Assembly (NCBI GenBank): GCA_036273935.1
Contig: DASUGQ010000228.1
Span: 1-64,000 of the forward strand
Source: ZC4RG29 sp036273935
GTDB lineage: Bacteria; Bacteroidota; Bacteroidia; Cytophagales; Cyclobacteriaceae
Length of the DNA stretch: 64,000 nt
Reading direction: 5' to 3'
Each line of letters begins with the position of its first letter. Position 1 is the first letter of the stretch. Positions 36,801-45,391 of the stretch are shown here, piece after piece. The notes beneath the pieces are model-generated. The model saw only the letters and a list, made by a program, of their open reading frames with translations. It searched no databases and had not been told where the DNA came from. Made by a program: the position numbers and the translations under genes.

Positions 36801-37219
36801 TACTTGTCATACTTGAGTGTTTTTGTTCCATCGGTGACAATCAGTTGGAAATAAGTGAGGTCACTGATTATCTCATTAGTGGACTGGCCTTCTTTAATCG
36901 GCATTTGCCCCTCGAAGCTCACGTAGCGTGTGACGGCGCCGCCAATGAACATGAAAATGAAAGCCAGGTGAAACGCCAGCAACGGCCACTTTTCCCGCCT
37001 CGTAAGTTGGTAGGTTCGAATATTTGCAACAAACAAGAGAATCAACCACAGCATCAAGACTTCGAACCATGTCGAATTGTAAATCAGTGCTTTTGCCGTG
37101 GCCGTATCATAGGCGTTTTCCACGAAGGTTGCAACCGCCATCGATATGCCAAACAATAGCAGAAGAAACGTCATGGTACGGGAGGAGAACAGGATTCGCG
37201 CAATAACGAGTATCATCAT
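33821..37219 (-). CDS. Cytochrome c biogenesis protein, ResB-CcsA fusion
   Basis: The 1132-residue membrane protein joins a ResB half (residues about 1-490, with LAFHLAFIFMFIGGAVTRYV and FQASYFPDESG) to a CcsA half carrying the haem-handling motif WGRYWSWDPKETWAF and the His residues in FAHGGSML, MVHVG and GLHSYAAGD. System II proteins export haem and attach it to CXXCH motifs outside the membrane. Fusion is usual in this phylum. Its likely clients include the dihaem peroxidase encoded upstream. Confidence 0.92.
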   Translation of the reverse strand: MMILVIARILFSSRTMTFLLLLFGISMAVATFVENAYDTATAKALIYNSTWFEVLMLWLILLFVANIRTYQLTRREKWPLLAFHLAFIFMFIGGAVTRYVSFEGQMPIKEGQSTNEIISDLTYFQLIVTDGTKTLKYDKYPYTMSYLNAKDTEWPLKRTYTQVYRFGDKKISLRTLDYIPLAKDSVHTTKSGKKMLNIISAGEGGRVNNYISEGEIKNIGRIAFSFNNPAGGTVQLTDYAGDLMIVLPVDGEYMSMRGQQVGAVTDTTLLARRSGKLKANESTRLDHSALYTINNTNFIIPASTFKGKPVYYSGDKNHPTDKNLLDVIQLELSSGNERDTLIIKGGKGVTGYNKTSGINGLTVSLGFGSKILYTAFHLRCDDFLVDRYPGSNSPSSYESKITVVDSGAENQHHIYMNNVLDYRGYRFFQASYFPDESGTILSVNADRWGTSITYLGYFLLFSAMFFTLFWKGTRFWKLNESLKKMHAKSFIPIRLILLLWMGVGINLSPARNSPVQVKDTITLSHQEPGPDAQFARRDELGPNKIIDPAHARKFGRLLAQDFQGRIKPVDTHALELLRKIYKKDKYQKGTIAISPLQWFISMQIDPGYWAKEPLIKVGQKGGDKLIRETGANSEGYTSYVNLVDPNTGIFKLEEQANKSFSQRSAEQSNYDKAVIEVTERFNIFSSIAYGYYTNIIPIKNDPAQTWGSWIYRSDENTVAIDETAYALLTPYFDGVKEGLQTGSWIKANKRIEDISEFQQVWGKDIVPSKSKVDLEILYNHLNIFFWLMIAYCFLGMTMIILGFAEVSSSGSKYNRIIRMLTKVLLGIMVIALTIQAIALGVRWYLSGHAPWSNGYEAIIFISGIGVLSGLLLYRNRNAFIPAAGALVAMIMMGFAHGGSMLDPQITPLEPVLKSYWLMVHVGIITSSYGFFGLSAVLSSISLILFSLRPTNKIEHSVRELTLVNEMALTVGIFALAIGTFLGGMWANESWGRYWSWDPKETWAFISIIFYAVVLHLRLVPRLSGKLTFNIASLWAIWSIIFTYFGVNYYLTGLHSYAAGDPIPIPSWIYFTAGGMIVLSLVAYLRNRGRNQIPSIPKTITSPTLPSLTLFNHARQVSSGTDFPAAPLTQEAQ

Positions 37220-37296
37220 TCGTATATAATCAGATTAGGAGAACGGCCTGTATGATCCGGCGGCGTGAAGAAGCACGCTCTGCCTCATGTCGGGAA

Positions 37297-37338
37297 ATCC
37301 ACATCTCTTTAGGGGTGATTCCCTCAAGAGATGTGGAT
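37297..37338. terminator. Long perfect hairpin between the peroxidase and ResB-CcsA genes
   Basis: ATCCACATCTCTT (37297-37309) pairs with AAGAGATGTGGAT (37326-37338) over 13 bp; AGGG and CCCT inside extend the stem. On the minus strand TTTCCC follows. It could terminate or attenuate transcription from the peroxidase gene into the biogenesis gene, or protect the mRNA end. Confidence 0.6.
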
Positions 37339-37378
37339 ACCTGTTTGGCTGGGTATGATAACTCCGACACTACCAGTC

Positions 37379-38644
37379 CTACAGGGATTTTAGATATTCA
37401 GTGAGATCGTCTTTTTCGGCAGCGGTTAGGTTGAGATTTTTCTCTTGGTCGTATCTTGCAACTACGTCAGCAAGGGTTGGTGCGGAGCCATCGTGGAAAT
37501 AAGGAGGATGTTGCCAGATGCCCTTCAGCGGTGTAACCCTCCATTGTTTGGTCGCCGATCGTTTCACATAATCCTTGTCTACTGCCACCGATGCGCTTTG
37601 AGGATGTAACTTACCGCCGTTAGTAACATCAGTGTATAAAGGTCCGTTGTGACAGGTTGCGCATTGTGCCTTTCCTGAAAAAAGCGCTTTTCCTCTCGCT
37701 GCGGCGGCGGCGTCAAATGAACCAGCCGGTGGAGTTGGCGCTGAGATGGAGAACTGATACGCCTGTAAAGCCGGTAGTTTGTCCGTTACTAAATCATCAT
37801 TATCTCTGTAATCGACTTCCCAATTGATACGGTCATCGAAAAAGTAGCCGTGGCCATGCATTTGGGTAACGGCTACGTACCTGTTCCAATAGGCTACTGG
37901 TCCTACAGGCTCATGTTGTACATCGCCATCACCGGTAAAAATCGCTTTAGGAAGTCCGTACAAACCATATGCAGGAGGAATAACAACAGGGTTATTCAAC
38001 CCATCATGGTTGAATCGCGGGTCGTATATACCGGGCCCCCAGGAAGCGTAAACATCTTTCGTGGGTTGGTCCAGGGCAGGGGACAATGAAATAATCAGGC
38101 CGGGATTTAGATCCCTATTTGGCCAACCATCCAACCGACTGCCTATGCCGGGAGCGAAGGAGTCGTCTACAGTCGAATGACAGAGCGCGCAAGTTATCCC
38201 CATTCTATCCAGCTTTAAGGTACCATCCGGATTTTCGCTTACCTGGCCCTGTACGCCAACAACAGCATTAAGTTGCAACAAGGCAAGCGTGGTTTGAGGG
38301 TCATCCAAATCGACTTGTCCATTTTGAATGGCGGTAACTACTTCCGCCGGTAAAGCTTCCGCATCGACCTTTAGGCCTACCGATAAGGCGATATTGGGAC
38401 TCACAGCAGATTCTATAACTGTATTCATTTGCAAGACATCGGTCCAAAATGTTTCATCACCAAACGTCTCATATCGAAATATCTCCTGTCCCTCTTCAAC
38501 TAACTCTGTATCCAGTGGAGGTAAATTTAAGTCGCCTTCACCTGGAGGTGTGTAACCGATGTCATCGTCATCATTGCAACTGGAAACGCTGAACATAGCA
38601 ATGACAGCTAACAGCAACGTAGAAATTATTGCATTTGTCTTCAT
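37379..38644 (-). CDS. Dihaem cytochrome c peroxidase/MauG-like lipoprotein
   Basis: The 421-residue protein has a lipobox (MFSVSSC23) after a signal peptide and two haem-binding motifs, CALCH (152-156) and CATCH (328-332). The C-terminal HPPYFHDGSAPTLADVV segment is typical of the CcpA/MauG family. It should reduce H2O2 or oxidise a substrate in the periplasm with electrons from small cytochromes. The spacing of the motifs (172 residues) matches dihaem peroxidases. The next gene encodes ResB-CcsA. Confidence 0.85.
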   Translation of the reverse strand: MKTNAIISTLLLAVIAMFSVSSCNDDDDIGYTPPGEGDLNLPPLDTELVEEGQEIFRYETFGDETFWTDVLQMNTVIESAVSPNIALSVGLKVDAEALPAEVVTAIQNGQVDLDDPQTTLALLQLNAVVGVQGQVSENPDGTLKLDRMGITCALCHSTVDDSFAPGIGSRLDGWPNRDLNPGLIISLSPALDQPTKDVYASWGPGIYDPRFNHDGLNNPVVIPPAYGLYGLPKAIFTGDGDVQHEPVGPVAYWNRYVAVTQMHGHGYFFDDRINWEVDYRDNDDLVTDKLPALQAYQFSISAPTPPAGSFDAAAAARGKALFSGKAQCATCHNGPLYTDVTNGGKLHPQSASVAVDKDYVKRSATKQWRVTPLKGIWQHPPYFHDGSAPTLADVVARYDQEKNLNLTAAEKDDLTEYLKSL

Positions 38645-38884
38645 AATTCTTGGTTTGTTTTTGAACTAATAATAATCTTTCCTGATACCTGATTCAATTT
38701 GGGTTGCGGGCCCGTTACAAAATCCCTTTCGCACTGGTGAGTGTCTTCATTAATGAGCACAGCACACCAATTAATTTTACGCGCTTAATTGCTTTTGCAT
38801 TTTTGGTGCGTGATGTACTACACTGAGTAGAGTACGATCGGTTAAAAACGTTACAAGATTTCTAACATATTTGAAGACGTATAC

Positions 38885-40177
38885 TCAGTTGCCTGGATCT
38901 GATGACAACCGACTGTGTTTGTCGCATAACAAGTCGGCTTGCTGTGAATGGCTATATGTACAACACGACGTACCGATGCTAGTCTTCTGGCGCGGTGTTG
39001 CCAGGCGGATCGCGGGATAAGCAGACTTAAGCGCCGATATGATAGAGTCGCTTGCGCTGGCAGAAAATGGCATTACGGTACGATCGTACGGCTGGGACTC
39101 CTGCCACTGATCGAACAGGCTTGCGAGTTCTTTGCGTGGCAAAGGATGTCCAGCTACGGTCGCTTGCGAGGCCAACGAGAAATACTGGTAGCGCGCCGCC
39201 CAGTCGGCAAACTTTTTCACATAGTTTGCGACGATGCGCTTCACTTTTGGTATTTCTGATAAGCGTGTCTGGATAGTAGCATCGGTGAGTGTAGAGATTG
39301 AATCGACGTTGTAATACGTGATCTGATCCATCGAGTTGACATCCTCGGCTACATTTTGTGGGACAGATAAATCGAAAATGCATCTTACCCGTGACCCGGT
39401 GAGATGTTCTCTGCGCACCAGCGGTTTGTTAGCATTGGTTGCTACAATCAGTGCATCAGCATCTTTGAGCTCATCACGCAGGTTCTCCAATGGCGCTCCT
39501 TGAATGTTAAACATCGAGGCCGCTGGTTCCAATTTTCTGGTGTCGCGGTTCACGAGTGTAATCTCAAGGTTGGGCATTAGTTTCTTCAAATAGCCAACAG
39601 TTTGTAGTCCTGTGCTGCCTGCGCCAAGAACAACGGTTTTACGGATGGTCTTCTGCTTTGATAGTTTTTTAGCCGTGGCGTAGACCGCCGATAGGGTTCC
39701 GCTCGAGAAGGAAGTCTTTGTCCTTACTTCTTTCGAAACCTGCATTGCAAAATTGAAAAGCCTTTCAAGATAGCCGTTGGTACGCTGGTGTTCCTTGGCT
39801 AGTTGAAAGGCGGATTTTATTTGGGAGATGATTTCATAATCGCCGGGAATTTGCGAATCCATGCCACTGGCTACACAAAACAGATGTCTCACTGCTTCAT
39901 TCCCATGTTTAGCGTACACATACTGGCTCAGTTCTTCGGGTGACGTGTTTGCGTGTTGCTGTAAAAGGGAGTAGAGGACATATTTGCACGGAGCGAAGCC
40001 ATAGATTTCCGTGCGATTGCAAGTGGAAACAATGAAATAGTGCCGAATACAATCTACGCGTGTGGAGTTGTAAATGGAAGAACATTGGGTGGGTGAAATT
40101 GAAAATTTGCTTCGGAGCCGAATATTTGTCTTTCGAAAACTTATCCCTGCTACGAAAAAATGCTGCGGATGTATCAT
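38885..40177 (-). CDS. hemA: Glutamyl-tRNA reductase
   Basis: The 430-residue enzyme makes glutamate-1-semialdehyde from Glu-tRNA, the first step of haem synthesis by the C5 route. The catalytic Cys is in IVSTCNRTEIYGF, followed by the NADPH-binding VVLGAGSTGLQTVGYLKKL. The last 35 residues (SCCTYSHSQQADLLCDKHS) do not look like the usual dimerisation helix and may reflect a late frame change. It is probably a second, divergent copy; the other haem genes are not here. Haem-using genes surround it. Confidence 0.82.
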   Translation of the reverse strand: MIHPQHFFVAGISFRKTNIRLRSKFSISPTQCSSIYNSTRVDCIRHYFIVSTCNRTEIYGFAPCKYVLYSLLQQHANTSPEELSQYVYAKHGNEAVRHLFCVASGMDSQIPGDYEIISQIKSAFQLAKEHQRTNGYLERLFNFAMQVSKEVRTKTSFSSGTLSAVYATAKKLSKQKTIRKTVVLGAGSTGLQTVGYLKKLMPNLEITLVNRDTRKLEPAASMFNIQGAPLENLRDELKDADALIVATNANKPLVRREHLTGSRVRCIFDLSVPQNVAEDVNSMDQITYYNVDSISTLTDATIQTRLSEIPKVKRIVANYVKKFADWAARYQYFSLASQATVAGHPLPRKELASLFDQWQESQPYDRTVMPFSASASDSIISALKSAYPAIRLATPRQKTSIGTSCCTYSHSQQADLLCDKHSRLSSDPGN

Positions 40178-40306
40178 TTCAAGGAGCCATTGTGTACTCT
40201 ATGCACGTTTGATAAATGAAGAGCGTTTCGGTTACAAGGAATTTCATTTATTTCTACCGGCCGATGCCACTCATGCGCGGACCGTCGATTTTGCTGTCAG
40301 GGATTG

Positions 40307-40963
40307 TTAGCCTTTTAGATGCGCGTAAAACGCGCTCTTGTTTTCCTGCAGAGCAAATTGTCCTCCAAAGTGAGTGGTGACTGTGGTACTCTTTGGATCT
40401 TCGATTCCGCGTGCTGCCACACAGAAATGTTTCGCTTCTATCACGACCGCTATATCTTCTGTCTGAAGAATTTCTTTCATGGCATTGGCGATATCCATTG
40501 TCAACCGTTCCTGAACCTGTGGCCTTCTGGAAAAATATTTTACGACCCGGTTCAGCTTGGAAAGGCCTATCACTTTGTTTGAAGGAAAATAGGCGACGTG
40601 TGCCTTTCCCACGATGGGTACAAAGTGATGCTCACAATAAGAATACACCTGGATGTCTCTTTCAATAAGCATCTCCTTATACCCGTATGTGTTGTCAAAC
40701 ACACTTATCCCGGGAAAATTATTCGGTTCCAGGCCGCTGAATATTTCCCTCACATACATTTTTGCAACGCGCGAAGGGGTATCCCTCAGGCTGTCGTCCT
40801 CGAGGTCGAGTCCTAATACCTCCATAATTTTACGAAAGTGAAAGGCGATCGTGTTGATCTTGTCGCTCTCGCTTAGATTACTTACATCGGTATCAAGGCT
40901 GAGTTCATGAACTTGATGCGAAATCTGGAATGTTCTGTTAGCTGTGTTTGTCATTGTTACCAC
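40307..40963 (-). CDS. folE: GTP cyclohydrolase I
   Basis: The 218-residue enzyme converts GTP to dihydroneopterin triphosphate for folate or tetrahydropterin. Zn ligands appear in YSYCEHHFVPIVGKAHVAYF and EAKHFCVAARGIEDP; LSKLNRVVKYFSRRPQVQER is the core helix. The N-terminal 35 residues are variable. It lies 130 bp upstream of hemA on the same strand. It may be an extra copy tied to stress rather than the main folate gene. Confidence 0.9.
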   Translation of the reverse strand: MVTMTNTANRTFQISHQVHELSLDTDVSNLSESDKINTIAFHFRKIMEVLGLDLEDDSLRDTPSRVAKMYVREIFSGLEPNNFPGISVFDNTYGYKEMLIERDIQVYSYCEHHFVPIVGKAHVAYFPSNKVIGLSKLNRVVKYFSRRPQVQERLTMDIANAMKEILQTEDIAVVIEAKHFCVAARGIEDPKSTTVTTHFGGQFALQENKSAFYAHLKG

Positions 40964-41630
40964 GTCATATATATTGGATAATTTATCCTATGATTGGTTA
41001 CAAATTGTTCCCCTGTTTTTTTAGGGGATTTCCAGATAGCTTTCGACATGCGCTCTAAACACAGTGGTAATTCTTATTTTGTTTATCTCGAAAATGCGAA
41101 TGCAATGGAAAAAAATTGGAAAAAGAATTAATTAACTAGACTGTTTTAAGGAAACAGGATAAAATGATATTATCCACGCTAATCATAAAATGATGTGACT
41201 AAATAATTGCTTCCGGTAGTCTCGATTCTGAAAAATCTTGCTCCATTCATTGCTGAACGTCTCTGAATATGCAAGTCATTTGCCAATGAATCTGAATAAC
41301 GACAGGTTTGATTTTATGACTGGTTTGAACGGGCTCATCCTACAAATTCTGCATAAGCACAGGTTAGTTTCAACATATCCCTATTCGTCAATGAGTCTGA
41401 ATAACCTCTGATAAAACTATCACTAAGAAATTATCGGAGAATTTTTTCATCAATGGGATTGTTAAATGGACATGGGATTAATGCTATCCTAGCAAGACCA
41501 AAGTCTAAACTCCTCCCTCAGGCTAAATCTCAGGAATGGATCTGTTGGCAGTTGCCGCTTATTTTCAATCAACAAAGATCGAATAGGCAATACGATATTT
41601 TGAAAATGTAATAAAACTTGAAATTATAAA
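40964..41630. other. AT-rich gap upstream of the sigma factor gene
   Basis: No gene was found. A direct repeat CAATGARTCTGAATAAC occurs at 41284-41300 and 41389-41405. The region between folE and the sigma factor gene runs divergently, so it must hold both promoters, but I cannot place a clear -7 box. Confidence 0.4.
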
Positions 41631-42491
41631 ATGCGTCAGTTAAAAATTGTAAAACAAATTACGAATAGAGAAAGTGAATCTTTGGAAAAATACTTCCAGG
41701 AAATCGGTAAAGTTGAACTGATTACGCCAGAGATGGAAGTCGAGCTTGCGAAACGAATTAAAGAAGGCGATCAGATAGCGCTTGAAAAGCTCACAAAAGC
41801 GAATTTGCGATTTGTTGTGTCTGTTGCAAAGCAGTATCAGAACAGTGGCCTATCGCTGGGTGATTTGATCAATGAAGGAAACGTAGGCCTCATTAAAGCA
41901 GCGAAAAGATTTGATGAGACGCGCGGCTTCAAATTCATATCATACGCAGTGTGGTGGATAAGACAATCAATTATGCAGGCTTTGGCTGAGCAGTCCAGGA
42001 TTGTTCGCATTCCCCTGAACCGTGTAGGCTCTCTAAACAAGATTAATCGGACTTTTTCACAATTAGAACAAAAATATCAACGTGAAGCATCAAACCAGGA
42101 AGTGGCAGATGTATTGAATGTTTCAATTGAGGATGTGGATAAAGCTTTATATACAGGGGGTCGGCACGTCTCGATAAATGCACCCTTTGTTTCAGGTGAA
42201 GACAATAGCTTGCTAGATGTATTGGAGAATATGGAAGGAACACCTGATTCAGCATTGATGGCGGAGTCGCTTCGGGGACAAATTGAACGTGCGCTCGCAA
42301 CATTGACAGAAAAGGAAAGAGACGTTATCGTTAATTATTTCGGACTCAGTGGTACTCAGGCAAAATCTCTTGAAGATATCGCAGATCAATTTCATCTTAC
42401 AAGGGAAAGAGTTCGTCAGCTCAAAGAGCAGGCGCTCCGCCGATTAAGGAATACGTCGCGAAGCAAGTCATTGAAGTTGTTTCTGGGTTAA
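41631..42491 (+). CDS. rpoD: Primary-type sigma-70 factor
   Basis: The 286-residue protein has regions 1.2 to 4: ESESLEKYFQEIGKVELIT, NLRFVVSVAKQYQNSGL, the -10-recognition helix KFISYAVWWIRQSI, and region 4 LTEKERDVIVNYFGL with ALRRLRN. It lacks a long 1.1 domain, as the housekeeping sigma of Bacteroidota does. Genomes of this phylum often carry several close paralogues, so it may be an alternative copy. The paralogue question cannot be settled from this window. Confidence 0.85.
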   Translation: MRQLKIVKQITNRESESLEKYFQEIGKVELITPEMEVELAKRIKEGDQIALEKLTKANLRFVVSVAKQYQNSGLSLGDLINEGNVGLIKAAKRFDETRGFKFISYAVWWIRQSIMQALAEQSRIVRIPLNRVGSLNKINRTFSQLEQKYQREASNQEVADVLNVSIEDVDKALYTGGRHVSINAPFVSGEDNSLLDVLENMEGTPDSALMAESLRGQIERALATLTEKERDVIVNYFGLSGTQAKSLEDIADQFHLTRERVRQLKEQALRRLRNTSRSKSLKLFLG

Positions 42492-42504
42492 ATCTTGATG
42501 TAGT

Positions 42505-42615
42505 TAAACCACAACCTTTACTGTGGACCAGTGTATGCTGCAAAGATTTCTCATTTAGTGACGTGAAATACGAAGCGTTGATAGGTCTATACCACAGAGG
42601 CAATGACTACCTGTT
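42505..42615 (+). pseudogene. Transaldolase relic
   Basis: The plus strand reads KPQPLLWTSVCCKDFSFSDV and KYEALIG, matching RPQRLLWASTSSKDPSFSDV of the transaldolase at 15397 (DNA near 16170-16260). Both ends are lost and one codon is missing before EALIG. It starts just after the sigma factor stop. This is the third transaldolase locus in the window. Confidence 0.75.
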
Positions 42616-42793
42616 TTCGAACTGGGGCAAGTGGTGTGAGCGAAATGTCAAAGGGTTTACGAGGTTGGGTTTACTTCCAACTGTTCACAGTAGAACGCTC
42701 GTCCAAGTCGGCCTTTATCCTTTAACAGGACCTTCCTATTGATACAAAAAGTCTGGCTAAACCTGTTTATATTTAATGGAATGAAGGAAAGCC

Positions 42794-43375
42794 ATGCACG
42801 AACAACTTATTAAGGGCATTCGGGAGAAAATAACCTTGACGGAAGAAGGTGAGACTCAAGTGAAGAAGTTCTTTATTCCAAAAAAGTTGAGAAAGAGGCA
42901 ATATCTGCTCAACGCGGGGGACGTATGTCACCACATCGCATTCGTGGAAAAGGGACTGATGCGTTCCTTCAGCGTGGACGAAGGAGGCTATGAACATGTG
43001 ATGCAATTTGCGATGGAGGGATGGTGGATTTCAGATATGGCCAGTTTCCTGAGCCAGGAGGAAGCGACCTATAATATTGAAGCCTTGGAAGAGGCAGAGC
43101 TGCTTCTTTTGACCAAATCTGCAATGGATGAAATGATTGACAGTATCCCAGGTATGGAGCGTTATTTCCGGTTACTTATGCAAAACAGCATTATTGCGCT
43201 CCAGAGAAGAATTCGTGTCGTGCAGACCTACTCTGCAGAAGAGGTGTACCTCAAATTAATGGAAGTACAACCTGAAATTATCAGCCGGGCACCGCAACAA
43301 CATGTAGCCTCTTATTTAGGTATAACACCGGAGACGCTGAGCCGCATTCGCAAACAGGTATCAACCAGAAGATAA
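42794..43375 (+). CDS. Crp/Fnr-family regulator
   Basis: The 193-residue protein has a cyclic-nucleotide-like beta roll (residues 20-110, with GDVCHHIAFVEKGLMRSF) and a C-terminal winged helix. The recognition helix has E180-T-L-S-R184 (GITPETLSRIRK). FNR uses the same E, S and R to read TTGAT half-sites. It lacks the N-terminal Cys cluster of oxygen-sensing FNR. FNR-type boxes stand at 43781 and 44686, so it may act on them. Confidence 0.82.
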   Translation: MHEQLIKGIREKITLTEEGETQVKKFFIPKKLRKRQYLLNAGDVCHHIAFVEKGLMRSFSVDEGGYEHVMQFAMEGWWISDMASFLSQEEATYNIEALEEAELLLLTKSAMDEMIDSIPGMERYFRLLMQNSIIALQRRIRVVQTYSAEEVYLKLMEVQPEIISRAPQQHVASYLGITPETLSRIRKQVSTRR

Positions 43376-43390
43376 CGAGTGCTGACATAG

Positions 43391-43693
43391 TTATCGTTTG
43401 ATGGCTAATTTCCGGATCATTGCATCATTCAGATTTTCGGCATATACGCCGTAGGCATCAACCAGTACACCCTTGACTCCATCGGTGGATGAAATAGCGA
43501 AGACGATGCTGTTGTCGTCTACGTTGGACATCCCTTCGAACCGGTAAAACTCATCAATCGTAAATTGCTCCGGCTGCCATTGCAGTTTTAAGGAAGGACA
43601 TTCAATGCAAGTGGGCTGAATATTGAAATCTTCCGTGTAGCCTCTTGCTTTTAAATCATTCGTTGCTTCGGATAAGCTTCTGTAGGTTTTCAT
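43391..43693 (-). CDS. Small conserved protein, often labelled PRPP synthetase-like
   Basis: The 100-residue protein reads MKTYRSLSEATNDLKARGYT, CIECPSLKLQWQPEQFTIDE and AISSTDGVKGVLVDAYGVYA. I know the family from Bacteroidota, where the label phosphoribosylpyrophosphate synthetase is often attached without support: there is no PRPP-binding loop and the length is far too short. The function is unknown. It converges with the Crp/Fnr gene. Confidence 0.65.
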   Translation of the reverse strand: MKTYRSLSEATNDLKARGYTEDFNIQPTCIECPSLKLQWQPEQFTIDEFYRFEGMSNVDDNSIVFAISSTDGVKGVLVDAYGVYAENLNDAMIRKLAIKR

Positions 43694-43780
43694 ATCATTC
43701 AGTTAATTGTTGAAATCAGGTTGCCCTCATTTATAGTTTGAGAAGGTACTGCAATATCATGAAACAAAGCGGGGATTCTC

Positions 43781-43846
43781 TTGATCTGCATCAAGTCCTT
43801 TCTTATTTCATGTCAATGTCTTCCGCATGGCGCTGCCATAACTTTG
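43781..43846 (+). promoter_or_regulatory. FNR-type promoter 1
   Basis: TTGAT-CTGC-ATCAA (43781-43794) is a perfect FNR-type box. A -7 box TAACTTTG lies at 43839-43846, centre to centre 55 bp, which places the activator near -62. The gene for an F420-type reductase starts at 43865. Confidence 0.65.
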
Positions 43847-43864
43847 TTACATCAAACAAGACGA

Positions 43865-44531
43865 ATGATGAAAACGCCAACAACAGTCGCGATTATAGGA
43901 GCTACAGGAAGCATGGGCGCAGCTATTGCAAAAGGTCTTTCCAAAAATGGCCGTTATCGACTGCTCCTCATGTCTCAAGAACAAGACGAGCTCGTTGATT
44001 TGAAAGTAGAGCTGGAGAAATCCAATTCCGATGCAGAAGTCGATGCATTAAGCTGTGCAAAGGAAGCATCCTGGGAAGCCGACATCATCATAATGGCAAC
44101 TCCTTACGAAGCGGAAAAGATAGTGGCCGACAAAATACGGGAAGTAGCAACCGGGAAAATTGTAATCAGTATCTCCAATCCGCTGAACAATGCCTATATG
44201 GATTCAGTCCCCCCACCGGATACCAGTGCTGCAGAAGAATTGCAAAAACTGCTGCCACATTCCAAGGTGGTGAAGACGTTCAATACAATTTTCGCCGCCG
44301 ACTTCAACGCTCCACCTATTGGAAAAAACAGTCGATGTGTTTATCACCGGAAACAGCGGTGAGGCCGTCGAAGTGGTTTCAGAAGTGGTGAAAGCGGTCG
44401 GTTTCAATCCGATCATCGTAGGTGATTTAGCCGTGAGCAGAACTCTCGAGCGAATGCATTTACCCCTGGTTCAACTCACGATGAAATACAATTACAATTG
44501 GCTGGAGGGTTGGAAGATCCCGCACAAATGA
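43865..44531 (+). pseudogene. NADP-dependent F420-reductase-like protein, frameshifted
   Basis: The first frame gives MMKTPTTVAIIGATGSMGAA, the Rossmann loop, through VVKTFNTIFAADFNAPPIG. The run of six A at 44323-44328 has one A too many; with five the frame continues KTVDVFITGNSGEAVEVVSE and ends NYNWLEGWKIPHK at 44531. Intact relatives bind NADP and are annotated as F420-dependent reductases, although this phylum is not known for F420. The FNR-type promoter lies just upstream. Confidence 0.75.
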
Positions 44532-44546
44532 ATTATGTCAAAGTAA

Positions 44547-44777
44547 ATGAGAAATATGAAAACATCAAGTAAATCTTATCTCGCGTTGATCGTACTAATC
44601 GTAATGTGCATTTTAATGATTGTTAAACTTTCAAAGGATGCCCGATCAACGCATCTGCAAAAAGAGCTGTGCGAAGTCAACATACTTGATCTAAATCAAG
44701 CGCCTTCTTATTCCATATCAATGCATGTGAGTGCAGGCTCCTGTAACTTTGAGCTATCAAACAAACGGATACTTTAG
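44547..44777 (+). CDS. Possible small membrane protein
   Basis: The 76-codon ORF starts 15 bp after the reductase stop. Residues 10-27 (LALIVLIVMCILMIVKL) would span the membrane once. The last third overlaps the FNR box and -7 element of the yceI promoter, which argues that at least the C-terminal part is not selected as protein. I do not recognise it. Confidence 0.3.
   Translation: MRNMKTSSKSYLALIVLIVMCILMIVKLSKDARSTHLQKELCEVNILDLNQAPSYSISMHVSAGSCNFELSNKRIL
44686..44751 (+). promoter_or_regulatory. FNR-type promoter 2
   Basis: TTGAT-CTAA-ATCAA (44686-44699) and TAACTTTG (44744-44751) repeat the design of promoter 1, again 55 bp centre to centre. The sequence between the elements is also similar (CTTCTTATT..CATATCAATG). 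The YceI gene starts at 44801. Confidence 0.65.
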
Positions 44778-44800
44778 AATTTTATATAAACAAGACAACT

Positions 44801-45346
44801 ATGAAAACAGCAACCGAATCAATCGCAACCAAATGGACGTTGGATCCTACGCACAGTGAACTGGTATTCAAAGTAAAGCACCTGATGATCACCAATGTGA
44901 AAGGCGAGTTCAGAAAATTCTCAGCTGAAATCGACGGCGATGATTTTACCAAGTCGCCGATTAGCGTAACCATCGACGCCGCTTCCATCTTCACTAACGA
45001 AGATCAACGGGATGGCCACTTAAAGAGCGCCGACTTCTTTGATGTGGAGAATTATCCGACCGTCACCTTTAAGAGTACTTCACTCAAACAGGTGGATGAC
45101 GATGACTACACGCTGAAGGGTATTTTAACGATCAGGGACGTGAGCAAAGAAATAGAGCTCGACGTGGAGTTTGGTGGTGTGAACAAAGATCCATGGGGAA
45201 ATGAAAAGGCTGGCTTCTCCATCAAAGGAAAAATAAACCGGAAAGACTTTGGACTGAATTGGAATGCAGCCCTCGAAACGGGAGGGGTACTGGTGAGTGA
45301 GGAAGTTAAGATCACCGCTGAGGTGCAGTTTGTCAAGCGGGCTTGA
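44801..45346 (+). CDS. YceI-family protein
   Basis: The 181-residue protein begins the domain at residue 7 with KWTLDPTHSELVFKVKHLMI and shows VTIDAASIFTNEDQRDGHLK, DFFDVENYPTVTFKST and AGFSIKGKINRKDFGLNWN. YceI folds are lipocalin-like barrels that bind isoprenoids or amphiphiles. No signal peptide is seen, so it is probably cytosolic, as in many Bacteroidota. Expression is likely under the FNR-type promoter. Confidence 0.9.
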   Translation: MKTATESIATKWTLDPTHSELVFKVKHLMITNVKGEFRKFSAEIDGDDFTKSPISVTIDAASIFTNEDQRDGHLKSADFFDVENYPTVTFKSTSLKQVDDDDYTLKGILTIRDVSKEIELDVEFGGVNKDPWGNEKAGFSIKGKINRKDFGLNWNAALETGGVLVSEEVKITAEVQFVKRA

Positions 45347-45391
45347 TGAGAACTGAGTTAACGATTAAAGAAAAATAAATATAAAAAGATA

